From Nocardia nova NBRC 15556 (GTDB lineage Bacteria; Actinomycetota; Actinomycetes; Mycobacteriales; Mycobacteriaceae): a stretch of 64,000 bases of DNA. Shown one piece after another: positions 57,560 to 64,000 of this stretch (position 1 is the stretch's first letter; each line of letters begins with the position of its first letter). The DNA is taken from contig NZ_BDBN01000036.1 in NCBI RefSeq assembly GCF_001613005.1, forward strand, positions 1 through 64,000, given 5' to 3'. The notes beneath the pieces are model-generated. The model saw only the letters and a program-made list of their open reading frames with translations. It was not told the DNA's origin and made no database searches. A program made the translations under genes and the position numbers.

Positions 57560-57700
57560 ATGGCTGTTCATGTCATCGGGTCGTCGTTGATGACCAGCGA
57601 ACTTTCGTCCGCTTCGACCGGCCGCGCCGCGACCGGACCACAGGATCCACCAGCTCCACCGCGCCGCCGGTTCGCGGCGGGGGTGTCCGAATGCAACTGA
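57560..57700 (+). CDS. Very small protein of unknown function, first of three overlapping genes
   Basis: A 46-residue product, MAVHVIGSSLMTSELSSAST followed by a Pro/Arg-rich end. The ATG has GAGGAG five bases upstream. Its 3' end overlaps the next start by 10 bp. No family recognised; it may be a leader for the genes behind it. Confidence 0.45.
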   Translation: MAVHVIGSSLMTSELSSASTGRAATGPQDPPAPPRRRFAAGVSECN

Positions 57701-57894
57701 CGAATCTGCACCTGCCGGTCGCCGGACTGCTGCGCTGCGGCGCCGATCCGGGCATCATGACCGTCGAACAAGCCCACGCCGCAATGCAACTGCACCTCGA
57801 CTGCACCGTCGATACGTGCGTGGTCAGGCGGCGGGCGCGGGCGGTGCTGGTCGAACAGGGCCGCTGCGTCCTCGACGATCGGGCCATCCCGTGA
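57691..57894 (+). CDS. Small Cys-containing protein of unknown function, second of three overlapping genes
   Basis: A 67-residue protein with the pattern IMTVEQAHAAMQLHLDC, TVDTCVVRRRARAVLVEQGR and a third region with CVLDD. The spacing C-x5-C followed by a basic helix looks like small actinobacterial proteins of unknown role near regulators. It overlaps the previous gene by 10 bp and the next by GTGA. Confidence 0.6.
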   Translation: MQLTNLHLPVAGLLRCGADPGIMTVEQAHAAMQLHLDCTVDTCVVRRRARAVLVEQGRCVLDDRAIP

Positions 57895-58145
57895 CCGCGT
57901 TCGCCGGGGGAGGCGCCCGGCATGCCGCCCACCGGCACGCACGGCACCGGGTCGACGGCGGCCACCGCGCGGCGGTCTATCTCCCGGACACCCGGCCGCT
58001 ACCCGTGGGCGGTGGCGCCCACCGCCCACGCCATGCCCGCCGCAGCGGACCGGATCTGTACGACCGCATCGTTCTCGCGATTGCCGGTTGGCTGCTGGCG
58101 ATCCGGATCGCATTCGTCGGGGAGCACGTGATCGACGAGGTTTAG
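57891..58145 (+). CDS. Small protein with one C-terminal membrane helix, third of three overlapping genes
   Basis: An 84-residue protein. A His/Arg-rich first half (GGGARHAAHRHARHRVDGGH) is followed by a hydrophobic segment IVLAIAGWLLAIRIAFVGEH. GTG start overlapping the previous stop as GTGA, so translation is coupled. Not recognised; followed by a hairpin. Confidence 0.55.
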   Translation: MTAFAGGGARHAAHRHARHRVDGGHRAAVYLPDTRPLPVGGGAHRPRHARRSGPDLYDRIVLAIAGWLLAIRIAFVGEHVIDEV

Positions 58146-58153
58146 TGGCGCGC

Positions 58154-58180
58154 GCCGGACGCTCGGGGATGACGTCCGGC
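58154..58180 (+). terminator. Hairpin terminator after the three small genes
   Basis: A perfect 8-bp stem GCCGGACG/CGTCCGGC with an 11-nt loop. GCGCGCGCCGGACGC recurs about 40 bp downstream as a direct repeat. Confidence 0.6.
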
Positions 58181-58307
58181 GGCTGCGCGCGCGCCGGACG
58201 CCCGCCCTGAAGAGACGGGGGTTGCGGGTCGCGCCGATCCACCTATTCTTCTTCGGTAACGGGCGGGGTCCGCGTGTCCAGGTTCCTGCACGACCGAGAG
58301 GAACCAC

Positions 58308-59171
58308 ATGGCCCGCAACCAGTACGCGGAGGAACGCTGGCCCGAGGTCCCCGAGGAGGAGTACTGGGCCGACGAGCCCGTCGCCGCGGACGATCGCTGG
58401 GAACCGCCGCCACCGCGCCGGGCCGCCAATCCCCGGGTCGCCGAACCGCCCGACGAACGGTGGGAAACCACGACGAACCGGCGGCGGCCGGCGCCCGACG
58501 CCGAGGAGGACCGATGGGACGGCGCACCCAACCGCCGCCGCACCGGACGGCTGCGGGTGGAGGTGCCGCCGATCGTCAATCCGTACGCGATCGTCGCGCT
58601 GGTGGCCGCGCTGCTCGGATTGTTCCCGGTGGCCATCGTATTCGGCCTGATCGCCTTCAGCCATCCGCGCGGACGGGTGATGGCGATGTCGGCCCTGCTC
58701 CTGGGACTGGCCGAGGTGCTGATTCTCGCTGCGGCGCTGGTGCTTTCGGGTGTCACCCTGCCGCACACCACGCTGGGCGCGGTTCCGGCCGCCCTCAGCA
58801 CCGAGACCGTCACCTCGAACACCGCCGCGACCCGGACTGCGGTACCGACGACGGTGGTGACACCGCCGCCGACCGCGCCGGCCACGACCACGACCGCTCC
58901 CGCCGGGCCCGTCTCGGCGGCCAAGGGCGAGGTGTGCACGCAGGCGCAGGCCGGATTGATCGGGTCCGCGACCGACGGCAGCACGCTGCTCTGCCTGCAC
59001 GGCAGCAGCGGCTACCGCTGGACCGGGCCGTATTCGGTGTCGACCGCCGTGTACGAGGGCGGGGCGAAATGCGATCCCAATCTGGACAAGACGGCCCGCA
59101 CCCCGGACGGGCACGCGCTGGTCTGCGAAGGACAGGGGCGCAGCAGCATCTGGTCGCTGTGGGTGGAATAG
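58308..59171 (+). CDS. DUF4190-type membrane protein with C-terminal extracellular domain
   Basis: A 287-residue protein. The first 85 residues are charged and low in complexity, with repeated ERW/DRW motifs. Two membrane helices follow (NPYAIVALVAALLGLFPVAI, LLLGLAEVLILAAALVL), the DUF4190 pattern. Then a Thr/Pro linker and a Cys-containing outer domain (GEVCTQAQAGLIG, TLLCLHGSSGYRW). ATG after GAGAGGAACCAC. Function unknown; probably envelope-associated. Confidence 0.8.
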   Translation: MARNQYAEERWPEVPEEEYWADEPVAADDRWEPPPPRRAANPRVAEPPDERWETTTNRRRPAPDAEEDRWDGAPNRRRTGRLRVEVPPIVNPYAIVALVAALLGLFPVAIVFGLIAFSHPRGRVMAMSALLLGLAEVLILAAALVLSGVTLPHTTLGAVPAALSTETVTSNTAATRTAVPTTVVTPPPTAPATTTTAPAGPVSAAKGEVCTQAQAGLIGSATDGSTLLCLHGSSGYRWTGPYSVSTAVYEGGAKCDPNLDKTARTPDGHALVCEGQGRSSIWSLWVE

Positions 59172-59202
59172 CGGCTGCCGCCGCGGTGGGTGGAATAGCG
59201 GC
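59159..59202 (+). repeat. Direct duplication of the 3' end of the DUF4190-type gene
   Basis: The 17-mer GTGGGTGGAATAGCGGC, which contains the last codons and stop of the gene, occurs at 59159-59175 and again at 59186-59202, 27 bp apart. A small tandem duplication. Confidence 0.85.
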
Positions 59203-59253
59203 GCGTACCGTTCCTTCCCAGCGAATGTTCCGAGAGGTACAGGAGGACCGCCA

Positions 59254-60006
59254 ATGGCTGAACGCGTTGCCGTCGTCACCGGCGCGGCACGAGGCATCGG
59301 TGCCGCGATCGCGACCCGGCTGGCTCAGGACGGACTGCATGTAGGCGTACTCGACCTGGACGCGGGGCACTGCGCCGACACCGTCCGGGCGATCACCGAC
59401 GCCGGCGGCCGGGCCGTCGCGCTGGGCGCCGATGTCTCGAACGAGGATTCCGTCGCCGCCGCGGTGACGAAGCTGGCCGACGAGCTCGGACCGCCGACCG
59501 TCCTGGTCAACAACGCCGGCATCCTGCGCGACAACCTGCTGTTCAAGATGAGCGTCGACGACTGGGACGCGGTGATGAACGTGCACCTGCGCGGCGCGTT
59601 CCTCATGAGCCGCGCGGTGCAGAAGTACATGGTCGACGCCAAATGGGGTCGCATCGTGAACATGTCGAGCAGTTCGGCACAGGGCAACCGCGGCCAGGTC
59701 AACTACTCCGCGGCCAAGGCCGGCCTGCAGGGCTTCACCAAGACCCTCGCGCTGGAACTCGGCAAATTCAGCGTCACGGCCAATGCCATCGCCCCAGGAT
59801 TCATCGTCACGGATATGACCGCCGCGACCGCCGAGCGGGTGGGCGTGCCGTTCGAGGACTTCCAGAAGGCCGCCGCCGCGCAGATTCCGGTGCAGCGCGT
59901 GGGCCGGCCGGAGGACATCGCGCATACCGCGTCGTTCCTGGTCAGCGAGGGAGCCGGCTTCGTCTCCGGGCAGGTCGTCTACGTCGCCGGCGGTCCGCTG
60001 GACTGA
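59254..60006 (+). CDS. FabG-like short-chain dehydrogenase (3-oxoacyl-ACP reductase type)
   Basis: A 250-residue SDR: VVTGAARGIGAAIATRLA, VLVNNAGILRDNLLFKMS, catalytic Ser in NMSSSSAQGNRGQ, Tyr and Lys in YSAAKAGLQGFTK, and C-terminal FVSGQVVYVAGGPLD. FabG-type reductases act on 3-oxoacyl thioesters; whether ACP or CoA is used here is not visible. ATG after GTACAGGAGGACCGCCA. Stands alone. Confidence 0.9.
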   Translation: MAERVAVVTGAARGIGAAIATRLAQDGLHVGVLDLDAGHCADTVRAITDAGGRAVALGADVSNEDSVAAAVTKLADELGPPTVLVNNAGILRDNLLFKMSVDDWDAVMNVHLRGAFLMSRAVQKYMVDAKWGRIVNMSSSSAQGNRGQVNYSAAKAGLQGFTKTLALELGKFSVTANAIAPGFIVTDMTAATAERVGVPFEDFQKAAAAQIPVQRVGRPEDIAHTASFLVSEGAGFVSGQVVYVAGGPLD

Positions 60007-60069
60007 GCGAGCCCGGCGCCGCGCCGCTGCGGCGACGCCGCTACCGGGTGACCGGTAGCGTCATCTGCT

Positions 60070-60936
60070 GTGAACCGACGAGCGGTTCGTCGTGCCGTGA
60101 CGAGTTGGATACTGCTGGCGCCGAGCCTGTTCGGGATCGGGATTTTCCTGATCCTGCCGATCGTGCTGGTGGGCTGGCTCAGCCTGCACAGCTGGAATCT
60201 GCTCGGGCCCATGGAATTCGTGGGCCTGCGCAACTGGCGCTCGGTGCTGTCCGATGACGCGTTCGGCCACTCGCTCCTGGTAACGGCCGCGCTCACCGTG
60301 CTCGCGGTGCCGCTGCAGACCGTCCTCGGATTCGCGGTGGCCGCGCTGCTGGTGCGCCGCCGTGCCGGTGGCGCGTTCCGGGTGCTGTTCGCGCTGCCCT
60401 GGATGTGCGCGCCGGTGGCGGTGGGCGTGATCTGGCGCTGGCTGTTCGCACCCACCGACGGCGCTCTCAACGCACTGCTGGGCCGGCGGATCGAATGGCT
60501 GGCCGATCCGGCGCTGGCCCTGCCTTCAGTTGCGGCGGTGAGCATCTGGTCGAACTTCGGCTATGTGGCCCTGTTCTTCGTCGCGGGGCTGCGGGCGATA
60601 CCTCCGGAGATCCACGAGGCGGGGGCGCTGGACGGGGCCACCGGCTGGCGGCGGATTCGCTGGCTGACACTGCCGCTGCTGCGCCCCACTCTGTTCTTCG
60701 TCCTGGTAACCGGGACAATCACCGCGTTCCAGACCTTCGACACCGTGTATGCCCTGACCAAGGGCGGTCCGGGCGATCGCACGAATGTGGTGGCGATGCA
60801 GATTTTTTCGGAAGCGTTCGACGCCGCGCGGCCTGGACGGGCCGCGGTCATGGCGATCGTGGTCTTCGGGATCATGCTGGCGATCACCGTGCTCCAGCAT
60901 CGCTACTTCCGCACCAGGACCGGCTATGAATTCTGA
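60070..60936 (+). CDS. Sugar ABC transporter permease (MalF/UgpA type)
   Basis: A 288-residue permease with six membrane segments. The EAA loop that contacts the ATPase reads EIHEAGALDGATGWRRIRWL TLPLL, starting near residue 180. GTG start. First of three overlapping genes of an import system for a sugar or glycerophosphodiester. Confidence 0.92.
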   Translation: MNRRAVRRAVTSWILLAPSLFGIGIFLILPIVLVGWLSLHSWNLLGPMEFVGLRNWRSVLSDDAFGHSLLVTAALTVLAVPLQTVLGFAVAALLVRRRAGGAFRVLFALPWMCAPVAVGVIWRWLFAPTDGALNALLGRRIEWLADPALALPSVAAVSIWSNFGYVALFFVAGLRAIPPEIHEAGALDGATGWRRIRWLTLPLLRPTLFFVLVTGTITAFQTFDTVYALTKGGPGDRTNVVAMQIFSEAFDAARPGRAAVMAIVVFGIMLAITVLQHRYFRTRTGYEF

Positions 60937-61765
60937 TGCCCGGCATCGCCGTTCGGCGGGTGCGCGATCGGCCCTCGCCTACCTGCTGCTGCTGGCGGGC
61001 GCGGTGTGCACGGTGGCGCCGCTGGCGCTGGGCGCGTTCACGGCCGTGAAGACGCCGGGGCAGTTCGCGTCGGAATCTCCGCTCGCACTGCCGGATCCGA
61101 TGACCTGGGACAACTTCCGCGCGGCGTTCGACCAGGGGTTCGGTCGCGCGGTGCTGGTGACGGCGTTGATGACCGCGTTCATCACCGTCGGGCAGCTGGT
61201 CACCTCGATCGCCGCCGCATATGCGTTCGGCTGCACCGAGTTCCGCGGTCGCGACCTGCTGTTCTGGATCTACCTGGCGACGATGATGGTGCCGCCGATC
61301 GTCACCTTGATTCCGCTGTATCTGATGTTCGCGCATCTGGGTTGGCTGAACACGTTCTGGGCACTGGTGCTGCCGTTCGTATTCGGCTCGCCGTATGCGA
61401 TCTTCCTGCTGCGCCAGTATTTCCGGGCCATTCCGCGCGAGTTGATGGGCGCGGCGCGGCTGGACGGCGCGAACACCCTCGACGTGATCGTGCATGTCGT
61501 GGTGCCGATGAGCCGTCCCATTCTGGCGACGCTCGCGGTGATCACCGTGGTGACGCAGTGGAACAGCTTCCTGTGGCCGCTGGTCGCCGGCTCGGGCCGC
61601 TGGCAGGTGCTCACGGTGGCCACCGCCGATCTGCAGACCCGCTACAACGAGCAGTGGACGCTGGTCATGGCGGCGACGACCCTGGCGATCGTGCCGCTGC
61701 TGGTGCTCTTCGTGATCTTCCAGCGGCAGGTGCTGCGGTCCATCGCGTGGACGGGCCTGAAATGA
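60926..61765 (+). CDS. Sugar ABC transporter permease (MalG/UgpE type)
   Basis: A 279-residue permease with six membrane segments and EAA loop ELMGAARLDGANTLDVIVHV. Its ATG lies inside the last 11 bp of the first permease gene, so translation is coupled. An upstream in-frame extension overlaps that gene and was rejected. Confidence 0.92.
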   Translation: MNSDARHRRSAGARSALAYLLLLAGAVCTVAPLALGAFTAVKTPGQFASESPLALPDPMTWDNFRAAFDQGFGRAVLVTALMTAFITVGQLVTSIAAAYAFGCTEFRGRDLLFWIYLATMMVPPIVTLIPLYLMFAHLGWLNTFWALVLPFVFGSPYAIFLLRQYFRAIPRELMGAARLDGANTLDVIVHVVVPMSRPILATLAVITVVTQWNSFLWPLVAGSGRWQVLTVATADLQTRYNEQWTLVMAATTLAIVPLLVLFVIFQRQVLRSIAWTGLK

Positions 61766-63042
61766 GAGCCGTGAAGACCTCGACGCTGAGCGTGCTGGCC
61801 GTCGCACTCGGCGTGGTGCTGCTGGTGACCGCGGCGCTGTGGCTGGGCCACGACAGTACGGGCGGATCGGGTCGCACGGTGATCCGGCTGCGGATCTGGG
61901 ATGCGAGTTTCGTACCCGCCTATCGCGCCGCACTCGACGAATTCCAGCGCGCCGAACCGGATGTCGAGGTGCGGATCACGGTGGTGCCGTGGGCGTCCTA
62001 TCAGCAGAAGTTGCGTCTCGACGTGGCGGGCGCAACGGTGGACGACCTGTTCTGGACGAATCTGTACACCGATTACGCCGATGCCGGCCGACTCGCCGAT
62101 ATCGGCGCGATGCTGGGCCCCGAGACGGTGCGGCAGTGGGATCCGGGTGCGGTGGAGCAGTACACACGTAACGGAAAGCTCTGGGCGGTACCGCAATTCG
62201 TGGACGGCGGTACGGCGGTCTACTACAACCGCGATCTGCTGAGCGCGGCCGGAGTCGACCCCGCGGAATTGGCACGCGCGACCTGGAATCCCCACGGGCC
62301 GGATACCTTCGAGCCGATTGTGCGCCGGATCGCCGCGGCGGCGCCCTGGGCTTACAACGCCGCCAACGATTTCCAGTCGCTCTCGCTGCCGTATCTGGGA
62401 TCGGCGGGCGGGCAGTTCCAGGATGAGGATCGGTACGTCTTCGACAGTCCACAGGGTGTGGATGCCTTCGGGTATCTCGTCGGGCTGGTGCGGGCGGGGC
62501 TCACCCCTCCGGCGGCGGATACCCGCAGCGGCAGTGATTTCGCGAAAAACGCCTTCCTGCAGGGCAAGCTGGCGTTGTTCCAATCCGGAAGTTTCAATCT
62601 GGCGCAGATCGCCCAGCAGGCTCGCTTCGGCTGGGGGATCGCGATGATTCCGGCCGGGCCCGCAGGCCGGGTGAGTACCGACAACGCGATCGGCATCGCC
62701 GCCGATGCCCGCACCGCCCACCCCGATGCGGTGCGGCGGGTGCTGGCCTGGCTCGGCAGCCCCGCCGGCAACCGGTATCTGGCCGCCGGTGGGCAGACCA
62801 TTCCGGCCGTGGTGGCCGATCAGCGGCTGTATCGGGAGTATTGGGCGGACCGGGGCATCGACGTGTCGCCGTTCTTCGATGTGCTGCGCGGGCCGCGGAT
62901 CGCTTCGGGTGGCGGACCGGGTTTCGCGGCCGCACTGCAGGCGATCGACCCGATTTTCGACGAGATGTTCCTCGGCCGCATTCCGGTACCCGAGGCGTTG
63001 CGTCGCGCCCAGACCACCGCACAGGCCACGGCGCAGCGCTGA
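61762..63042 (+). CDS. Sugar ABC transporter substrate-binding protein
   Basis: A 426-residue family 1 solute-binding protein: RLRIWDASFVPAYRAALDEF, QKLRLDVAGATVDDLFWTN, GKLWAVPQFVDGGTAVYYNR and FAKNAFLQGKLALFQSGSF. The N-terminus (KTSTLSVLAVALGVVLLVTA) is hydrophobic but has no Cys, so it is not a lipoprotein and is probably membrane-anchored. ATGA overlap with the second permease gene. The ATPase is missing from the operon and is presumably a shared MsiK/UgpC-type protein encoded elsewhere. Confidence 0.9.
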   Translation: MRAVKTSTLSVLAVALGVVLLVTAALWLGHDSTGGSGRTVIRLRIWDASFVPAYRAALDEFQRAEPDVEVRITVVPWASYQQKLRLDVAGATVDDLFWTNLYTDYADAGRLADIGAMLGPETVRQWDPGAVEQYTRNGKLWAVPQFVDGGTAVYYNRDLLSAAGVDPAELARATWNPHGPDTFEPIVRRIAAAAPWAYNAANDFQSLSLPYLGSAGGQFQDEDRYVFDSPQGVDAFGYLVGLVRAGLTPPAADTRSGSDFAKNAFLQGKLALFQSGSFNLAQIAQQARFGWGIAMIPAGPAGRVSTDNAIGIAADARTAHPDAVRRVLAWLGSPAGNRYLAAGGQTIPAVVADQRLYREYWADRGIDVSPFFDVLRGPRIASGGGPGFAAALQAIDPIFDEMFLGRIPVPEALRRAQTTAQATAQR

Positions 63043-63047
63043 TCCGC

Positions 63048-64000
63048 TCAGATCCGGCTGTGGTCGACCAGGGGAGTCCGCGGGCCGAACGCCGGCTTGC
63101 GCGCCTGCCCCGATATCTCGAGCAGCCGGATCGCCCGATAGCGGTGCGGGCGTAGCGGTTCGAGGTAGTCGACCATGCCCTCGTCGTCGAGCGGGCGGCC
63201 CAGCAGCGTCCAGCCGACGATCGCGGCCAGATGGAAATCACCGACCGACAGCGCATCGGCGTCGCCCAGGGCTCGCTGCGCGATCTCCGCGGCCGTCCAC
63301 ACTCCGATCCCCGGCACGGTGCACAGCCGCTCGGCGGCCTGCTGCGGCGTCATCGTCGCGGCGACTTCCAGCTTCTCGGCCATCCGGGCGGCGGTGACGA
63401 TCGTGCGCGAACGCTGCGGATCGACGTTGGCGCGGTGATAGACCCAGGAGGGGATGTAGCGCCAGGTCTGCGCCGACGGCGGCACCCGCATCGGCGCGGG
63501 CGTGGGTCCGGGCGCCGGTTCGCCATACTGCCACACCAGCTTTCGATACGAGCCGCGAGCGGTGACGGTGTGCACCCGCTGCTCGAGCACGGCCGGCACC
63601 AAGGCCTCGAAGACGAGTCCGGTGCGGAGCATGTGCAGGCCGGGATGACGCCGGTGCGCCTCGGCGATGCGGGGATGTTCGGGGGCGAAGTCGTCGAGCT
63701 CCTCGTCGACGCACAGCATGCGGGGCAGGTGCTCGAGAAATTCCGCCGCACCCGGACCCCAGGCCCGTGCCGCCACGACATTCGATTCGGCCTGGACGAG
63801 GCGATAGGTCACCGGGCCGCTGGCCATGCGCGACGCTCGCCAGTGGGCGCCGTCGGGAGTGACGCGGTGGCACGGGTCGCCCTGACCCCGGCGCAGCGGG
63901 GCGAGAGTATGTGCGAGGGCTATCGGCCGCGATGTGGTGACGGTGCGGGCCGCCCCGTCGCTCTCGGCGCGAGCGGGGTCGTGGGTCGTTCGGGAGGGAC
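63048..64000 (-). CDS. AlkA-type DNA-3-methyladenine glycosylase, 5' end cut by window
   Basis: Base-excision repair glycosylase of the HhH-GPD family. The helix-hairpin-helix is LCTVPGIGVWTAAEIAQ and the catalytic Asp lies in LSVGDFHLAAIVGW. An ATG at 63827 would give 259 residues, but the frame continues upstream with clearly family-like sequence (LAHTLAPLRRGQGDPCHRVT) and no start codon before the window edge. The gene therefore begins beyond 64000. Its stop lies 5 bp from the convergent substrate-binding protein gene. Confidence 0.9.
   Translation of the reverse strand, partial: PSRTTHDPARAESDGAARTVTTSRPIALAHTLAPLRRGQGDPCHRVTPDGAHWRASRMASGPVTYRLVQAESNVVAARAWGPGAAEFLEHLPRMLCVDEELDDFAPEHPRIAEAHRRHPGLHMLRTGLVFEALVPAVLEQRVHTVTARGSYRKLVWQYGEPAPGPTPAPMRVPPSAQTWRYIPSWVYHRANVDPQRSRTIVTAARMAEKLEVAATMTPQQAAERLCTVPGIGVWTAAEIAQRALGDADALSVGDFHLAAIVGWTLLGRPLDDEGMVDYLEPLRPHRYRAIRLLEISGQARKPAFGPRTPLVDHSRI

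Noticed and set aside
58146..58200. A mobile-element scar, from the repeated GCGCGCGCCGGACGC
   Set aside because: The repeats are short and GC-simple and partly form a terminator hairpin; no transposase or target duplication.
63048..63827. A complete 259-residue AlkA protein starting at the ATG at 63827
   Set aside because: Family-like residues continue upstream of this ATG in frame to the window edge, so the gene is truncated by the window.

Overview
The window is a 64 kb stretch of high-GC actinobacterial chromosome with dense genes, many GTG starts, frequent ATGA/GTGA overlaps and GC-rich hairpins between convergent genes. The order ponA, a GT87-type mannosyltransferase-like membrane protein, rpsF, ssb, rpsR, rplI, intein-containing dnaB is the order known from mycobacteria and their mycolic-acid-bearing relatives. 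A type-1 succinate dehydrogenase operon and a fatty acyl-AMP ligase/polyketide synthase pair point the same way. The most likely source is Nocardia or a close relative; this is inference from synteny and protein families. I saw no transposase, integrase, phage genes, CRISPR array, tRNA or rRNA.

Layout. 0-5.1 kb: 3' part of the class A penicillin-binding protein gene, a GT87-like membrane protein and a PEP-mutase-family enzyme. 5.2-9.7 kb: an inserted block with an Old Yellow Enzyme under a MerR regulator, an EamA transporter divergent from a CGNR regulator with twin operators, and a second GT87 paralogue. 9.9-15.1 kb: rpsF-ssb-rpsR-rplI behind a probable S6:S18 mRNA leader, a 570-bp spacer with DnaA boxes, then dnaB interrupted by a class 3 intein carrying a zinc-knuckle homing endonuclease domain. 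15.1-31.7 kb: accessory metabolism, namely two paralogous XRE-cupin regulators, a cutinase-like secreted protein, flavin and FAD enzymes, methyltransferases, a Nudix hydrolase, a GDSL hydrolase, and a 2-oxoglutarate oxygenase overlapping an SDR. 32-37.4 kb: a multi-domain flippase-like membrane protein, an acyl-CoA synthetase and a nitronate monooxygenase-like enzyme. 37.7-44.9 kb: a tightly coupled operon of a stand-alone ACP, a KS-AT-DH-KR-ACP polyketide synthase and a fatty acyl-AMP ligase. 44.8-48 kb: an S4-domain protein with an apparent CTG start, an NlpC/P60 hydrolase behind a c-di-AMP (ydaO) riboswitch, and an AAA ATPase. 48-53 kb: a large acyl-CoA dehydrogenase behind a CRP-like site, an epoxide hydrolase and an alpha/beta hydrolase. 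53.3-57 kb: the sdh operon with a coupled 13-codon leader peptide. 57-64 kb: small overlapping genes of unknown function, a DUF4190-like protein, an SDR, a three-gene sugar ABC importer without its ATPase, and the truncated gene of an AlkA-type DNA glycosylase.

The strongest leads are these: the ACP-PKS-FAAL operon, which looks like a fatty-acid-primed lipid synthase with its loading ACP split off; two XRE-cupin paralogues about 7 kb apart that share the palindrome GCAAA-N4-TTTGC upstream; twin identical TAACC-N9-GGTTA operators at the CGNR/EamA divergon; the class 3 DnaB intein with two four-cysteine knuckles; and translationally coupled or RNA-based leaders in front of rpsF, sdh and the NlpC/P60 gene. 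Starts were chosen from ribosome binding sites, overlaps and family lengths, and several differ from the longest open frame.
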